Source: an uncultured Atopobiaceae bacterium (GTDB taxonomy: Bacteria > Actinomycetota > Coriobacteriia > Coriobacteriales > Atopobiaceae). Taken from it: a DNA stretch of 43,699 nt. Location of the stretch: contig CANQNP010000007.1 in assembly GCA_947625235.1 (NCBI GenBank), forward strand, positions 1 to 43,699, written 5' to 3'. The notes beneath the pieces were generated by a model that had not been told where the DNA came from, made no database searches, and saw only the letters and a list, made by a program, of their open reading frames with translations. Made by a program: the position numbers and the translations under genes. This document shows, one piece after another, positions 40,249-43,699 of this stretch (positions are counted from its first letter, which is position 1; the number at the start of each line of letters is the position of its first letter).

Positions 40249-42870
40249 ATGAACCCCGTCGAGAGCGCCTATTGCCGCACCTTCCAAACGGCGATGGCCG
40301 CCGCCATCCCCGCGCTTCCCTATCGCCGCCCCGAGATCTTGGGCTCCGTGGACGACGTGCCCGCGGTGCTCCGGAAGGAGGGCGCGAAGCGTCCGCTCAT
40401 CGTCACCGATCCCGGCGTCTACCAGCTCGAGGGCACGCAGGAGCTCATCCGCGCCATCAACGCCACGGGCATCGGCTGCGCGATCTTCGCCGACGTGCGC
40501 GCGAACCCCACCACGGACACCGTGGAGGCCGCCTACGAGTTCTACAAGGCTGAGAAGTGCGACGCGATCGTCGCCGTGGGGGGAGGCTCCTCCATCGACT
40601 GCGCGAAGGGAGTGGGGATCCGCGTGGCGCGGCCGGCGACGCCGCTCTCCAAGCTCGCCGGCATCCTCAAGGTCGTCCACCCGCTCCCGCTCCTCATCGC
40701 GATCCCCACCACCGCGGGCACGGGCTCCGAGGTGACGCTCGCCGCCGTCATCGTGGACGCGCGCACGCGCCACAAGTACGCCATCAACGACTTCCCGCTC
40801 ATCCCGCGCTACGCGGTGCTCGACCCCGAGATGACGAAGACGCTCCCGCCCTCGCTCACCGCCACGACCGGCCTCGACGCGCTCACGCACGCGGTGGAGG
40901 CCTACATCGGCAACTCCACCACGAAGCAGACGAGGCAAGTCGCGTTGGATGCCGTGCGCCTCATCTTCGAGAACCTCGAGAGGAGCTACGAGCACCCCGA
41001 GGACCTCGAGGCGAGGCGTGCCATGCTCGAGGCCGCCTACCTCGCGGGATGCGCCTTCACCGTGTCGTACGTGGGCTACGTGCATGCCGTCGCGCACGCG
41101 CTCGGCGGCGCCTACGACATCCCCCATGGCTACGCGAACGCGGTCGTGCTGCCCCTCATGCTCGAGGTGTACGGAGACGCCATCGACGGCAAGCTGAAGG
41201 ACCTCGCCATCGCGGCGGGGCTCGCACGCGACGCGACGCCCGCAGCCACCGCCGCCCAGCGCTTCATCTCGGCCATCGTGGAGATGAAGGTGCGATTCGG
41301 CATCCCCGACACCTTCCCCGAGATCCGCCGCGCCGACATCCCGCAGCTCTCGGAGTGGGCCGCCGCGGAGGCAAACCCGCTCTACCCCGTGCCCGTGCTC
41401 ATGGACGCCCACGAGCTCTCGCACGTCTTCCGCGCGCTCATGGCGCCGAAGGAGGAGCCGAGGGAGGCTGCGGCCCCCGCGAGCTCCGCGGCCCGCGCGG
41501 AGGAGATCTCCGGGATCGTGGCGCGCCAGAGGGCGTGGTTCGGCGAGCGCCGCACCCTCGAGCTCGGCTTTCGCACGCGCGCCCTCGAGCAACTCGAGCA
41601 CGCGATCCTCGAGCACGAGCAGGACATCTACGCGGCGCTCGAGGCCGACCTCTCGAAGAGCCGATTCGAGAGCTACATGTGCGAGGTCGGGCTCGTGCTC
41701 GCCGAGCTCCACTACCAAAAGCGCCACCTCGTGGCGAACATGGCCGACAAGCTCGCCTGGACTCCCCTCGCGCAGACGGCGTCCGTCTCCTACACCACGC
41801 GCTCGCCCTATGGCGTCACGCTCATCATGAGCCCGTGGAACTACCCCTTCCTCCTCACGATGGATCCGCTCGTGGACGCCATCGCGGCGGGAAACTGCTG
41901 CGTGGTGAAGCCGAGCGCGTACTCCCCCGCCACGAGCGCCATCATCGAGAAGATGATCTCCGAGGCCTTCGGCCCGGAGCACGTGGCGTGCGTCACCGGC
42001 GGGCGCGAGCAGAACAAGGCGCTCCTCGACGAGCCCTTCGACCTCGTGTTCTTCACGGGGAGCCAGGCCGTGGGCAAGGAGGTGCTCAGCCATAGCGCCG
42101 AGCGCCTCACGCCGGCCATCCTCGAGCTCGGCGGCAAGAGCCCCTGCATCGTGGAGCGCACGGCCAACCTCGGCCTCGCCGCGCGCCGCATCGTGTGGGG
42201 CAAGTTCCTGAACGCCGGGCAGACCTGCGTGGCGCCCGACTACCTCCTCGTCGATCGCGAGATCCAGGGCCGCCTCATCGACGAGATCCAAGGCGAGATC
42301 TGCCGGCAGTTCGGGGCGAACCCGCTCGAGGACCTCGACTACGTGGCCATCGTGAACGACAAGCACTACCAGCGCCTCCTCGGCCTCATCGACCCCATGA
42401 AGGTCATCATCGGCGGCGAGGCGGTGGCGGCCGAGCGAAAGATCACCCCCACCGTGCTCACGGACGTCTCCTGGGATGACGCCTGCATGGGCGAGGAGAT
42501 CTTCGGCCCCATCCTCCCCGTCATCGCCTACGACGACCTCGACGAGGCGCTCGCCGAGGTGGACGCGCGGCCGCATCCGCTCGCGTTCTACTTCTTCAGC
42601 GAGGATCCCGTGCTCTCGCACAAGGTGATGCGCGAGCATGAGTACGGCGGCGGTTGCGTGAACGACGTCGTGATCCACCTCGCCACCTCGTCCATGCCCT
42701 TCGGCGGCGTGGGCGCGAGCGGCATGGGCTCCTACCACGGAAAACGAGGCTACGAGGCCTTCACCCACGAGAAGAGCGTCGTGAACAAGATGACGTGGAT
42801 GGATCTCCCGCTTCGCTACCAGCCCTATCGCGAGCTCTCCGAGAAGCTCGTGCGTCTCTTCGTGCGCTAA
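40249..42870 (+). CDS. Iron alcohol dehydrogenase - aldehyde dehydrogenase fusion (inverted order)
   Basis: An 873-residue two-domain oxidoreductase. Residues 1-400 are a group III iron-type alcohol dehydrogenase: GGGSSIDCAKG and PTTAGTGSEVT, with metal ligands Asp210, His214, His279 and His293 (spacing as in FucO). After an Ala/Glu linker, residues 418-873 are an aldehyde dehydrogenase: SPWNYPF with Asn530, FFTGSQAVGKEV, Glu626 in LELGGKSP and catalytic Cys660 in NAGQTC. The second half looks like class 3 (fatty/aromatic aldehyde) enzymes, not the CoA-acylating domain of AdhE, and the domain order is the reverse of AdhE. It could interconvert alcohol, aldehyde and acid, or dismutate aldehydes with internal NADH recycling. 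GGAGG lies 9 bases before the ATG. Confidence 0.88.
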   Translation: MNPVESAYCRTFQTAMAAAIPALPYRRPEILGSVDDVPAVLRKEGAKRPLIVTDPGVYQLEGTQELIRAINATGIGCAIFADVRANPTTDTVEAAYEFYKAEKCDAIVAVGGGSSIDCAKGVGIRVARPATPLSKLAGILKVVHPLPLLIAIPTTAGTGSEVTLAAVIVDARTRHKYAINDFPLIPRYAVLDPEMTKTLPPSLTATTGLDALTHAVEAYIGNSTTKQTRQVALDAVRLIFENLERSYEHPEDLEARRAMLEAAYLAGCAFTVSYVGYVHAVAHALGGAYDIPHGYANAVVLPLMLEVYGDAIDGKLKDLAIAAGLARDATPAATAAQRFISAIVEMKVRFGIPDTFPEIRRADIPQLSEWAAAEANPLYPVPVLMDAHELSHVFRALMAPKEEPREAAAPASSAARAEEISGIVARQRAWFGERRTLELGFRTRALEQLEHAILEHEQDIYAALEADLSKSRFESYMCEVGLVLAELHYQKRHLVANMADKLAWTPLAQTASVSYTTRSPYGVTLIMSPWNYPFLLTMDPLVDAIAAGNCCVVKPSAYSPATSAIIEKMISEAFGPEHVACVTGGREQNKALLDEPFDLVFFTGSQAVGKEVLSHSAERLTPAILELGGKSPCIVERTANLGLAARRIVWGKFLNAGQTCVAPDYLLVDREIQGRLIDEIQGEICRQFGANPLEDLDYVAIVNDKHYQRLLGLIDPMKVIIGGEAVAAERKITPTVLTDVSWDDACMGEEIFGPILPVIAYDDLDEALAEVDARPHPLAFYFFSEDPVLSHKVMREHEYGGGCVNDVVIHLATSSMPFGGVGASGMGSYHGKRGYEAFTHEKSVVNKMTWMDLPLRYQPYRELSEKLVRLFVR

Positions 42871-42920
42871 CCAGGGATACGCGCACGGGGTCCGCAGAGC
42901 GGAGGCTCGTCAAGGGATAC

Positions 42921-42949
42921 GGGCCGTGCCTCGCCAAGGGGCACGGCCC
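42921..42949 (+). terminator. Strong hairpin after the ADH-ALDH gene
   Basis: GGGCCGTGCC pairs perfectly with GGCACGGCCC around a 9-base loop, 50 bases after the stop. There is no T run, so this is either a non-canonical terminator or an mRNA-end structure. The phrase AGGGATACG is repeated just before it and at the stop codon. Confidence 0.45.
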
Positions 42950-43048
42950 GAATCGTGCCGCTCGCACAGCGCTCGGCGATCAAGCCCCGTGCCGAGGGTA
43001 GAGTGAAGCCACCGCACGCTCGCACGATCGAAAGCCGAGGCACCACCC

Positions 43049-43684
43049 ATGAGCCCGCAGAAGTCCGCAAGCTCCCTCACGCCGGCTCGCCCGTCGTCCG
43101 CCCTCAAGCCGCGCCCCGCCATACCGGGGCTCAAGCTCCGCCACGCGAACGCCTATGTCGCCCTCGCGACGATCCTCGCACTCTGCTACCACTCGTTTAC
43201 CATGGGCTATTCCATGTGGACCGGCTGGTACGACCGCAACGTCTCCGTGAGCTCGGCCTGGATCATCGCCGGATTCGTGATCGTGCACGTCTTCCTCGTG
43301 CTCGTGCTGTTCTTCTTCTTCGCCGAGGGAGGCGCCCTCACCTACAAGAAGGACCCGAGGTCGATCCTCATCCAGCGCGTGAGCGCGATCGCGATCATCA
43401 TCCTCCTGCACTTCCACATCAAGGCCTACACGGCGGTGGCCATGGGAGAGAAGCTCGACCTCCTCATGTTCCTCTTCTATGTGGCCACCGAGCTCGCGTT
43501 CTTCGGCTTCGTGATGATGCACGTGGCGGTCTCGCTCGGCCAGGGGCTCATGCTCGTCGGCTGGGTGAGGAAGCCGGACCTCCTGAAGGCGATCGACAAG
43601 GCGGCCTACTGGGTGTGCGGCATCCTCTTCGCCCTCTACGTGGGCGGCATGATCCACTTCTACCTCGGCGCCCTCGTAATGTAG
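43049..43684 (+). CDS. sdhC: Succinate dehydrogenase / fumarate reductase cytochrome b subunit
   Basis: A 211-residue membrane protein with five hydrophobic segments (about 36-56, 68-92, 108-126, 138-164, 186-206), the size and topology of type B, di-heme SdhC/FrdC anchors. Candidate heme histidines are 80, 121 or 123, 158 and 203; IQRVSAIAIIILLHFHI resembles the conserved QR-helix-His segment of the family. Such subunits pass electrons between menaquinone and the flavoprotein/iron-sulfur dimer. Directly after the stop stands AAAGG (43685-43689), a ribosome binding site for a gene beyond the edge, presumably the flavoprotein subunit. Whether it runs as dehydrogenase or fumarate reductase is open. 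Confidence 0.8.
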   Translation: MSPQKSASSLTPARPSSALKPRPAIPGLKLRHANAYVALATILALCYHSFTMGYSMWTGWYDRNVSVSSAWIIAGFVIVHVFLVLVLFFFFAEGGALTYKKDPRSILIQRVSAIAIIILLHFHIKAYTAVAMGEKLDLLMFLFYVATELAFFGFVMMHVAVSLGQGLMLVGWVRKPDLLKAIDKAAYWVCGILFALYVGGMIHFYLGALVM

Positions 43685-43699
43685 AAAGGTCAGCGTCAA

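Noticed and set aside
40183..42768. 861-codon minus-strand frame opposite the ADH-ALDH gene
   Set aside because: Composition is typical of an antisense shadow, with no recognisable domain; the plus strand carries complete catalytic motifs.
1..43699. CRISPR arrays, insertion sequences, prophage or integration sites
   Set aside because: No regularly spaced direct repeats, transposase, integrase or phage genes were seen; apart from the foldbacks the window reads as core chromosome.

Overview
The window is GC-rich, densely packed bacterial chromosome. Genes abut or overlap by ATGA, GTGA and TGATG junctions, GTG starts are frequent, and ribosome binding sites are strong. Gene content points to a high-GC Actinomycetota, and my inference is class Coriobacteriia: a rod-shape mre/rod cluster, a type B succinate dehydrogenase/fumarate reductase anchor, an AcnA-type aconitase and sugar-PTS domain proteins. 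No phage, insertion sequence, CRISPR array or rRNA operon is visible.

Layout. (1) 1-43 is the start of rplU (ribosomal protein L21) running off the left edge on the minus strand, followed by a DUF697-like gene. (2) 1240-1673 has no gene but holds two large foldback repeats, and a third palindrome overlaps the end of rodA. (3) 1674-9098, minus strand, is the elongasome operon: a TPR membrane protein, mreB, mreC, mreD, mrdA (PBP2) and rodA. (4) 9243-15414, minus strand: a zinc-ribbon membrane protein, aconitase and a P-type cation ATPase; then tRNA-Arg(CCG). (5) 15705-25027, plus strand: a complete shikimate, Phe and Tyr set (DAHP synthase, tyrA, aroB, aroA, aroC, pheA, an aroE-aroK fusion, and an aroQ fused to a PTS EIIB domain behind its own structured leader). 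(6) 25006-29811, minus strand: a tightly coupled operon of an SGNH-hydrolase/GNAT fusion, a permuted ATP-grasp-like enzyme and a dGTPase. (7) 29971-32918, plus strand: an intracellular GH13 enzyme and a PTS EIIB-ROK fusion. (8) 32915-39932, minus strand: SbcD-SbcC, two paralogous CDF metal transporters and a zinc MDR dehydrogenase. (9) 40249-43684, plus strand: an iron alcohol dehydrogenase fused to a class-3-like aldehyde dehydrogenase, behind a promoter flanked by two matching palindromes, then a cytochrome b membrane anchor whose partners lie beyond the right edge.

The most unusual points are the two soluble EIIB fusions (EIIB-AroQ and EIIB-ROK), which keep the phosphorylatable cysteine although no EIIC permease is encoded here; the four-segment alternating-stem leader in front of EIIB-aroQ; the inverted-order ADH-ALDH fusion with paired operators; the SGNH-GNAT/ATP-grasp/dGTPase operon; and the stacked foldbacks downstream of rodA. 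Hairpins were judged by eye. I found no classical terminator with a clear T tract.
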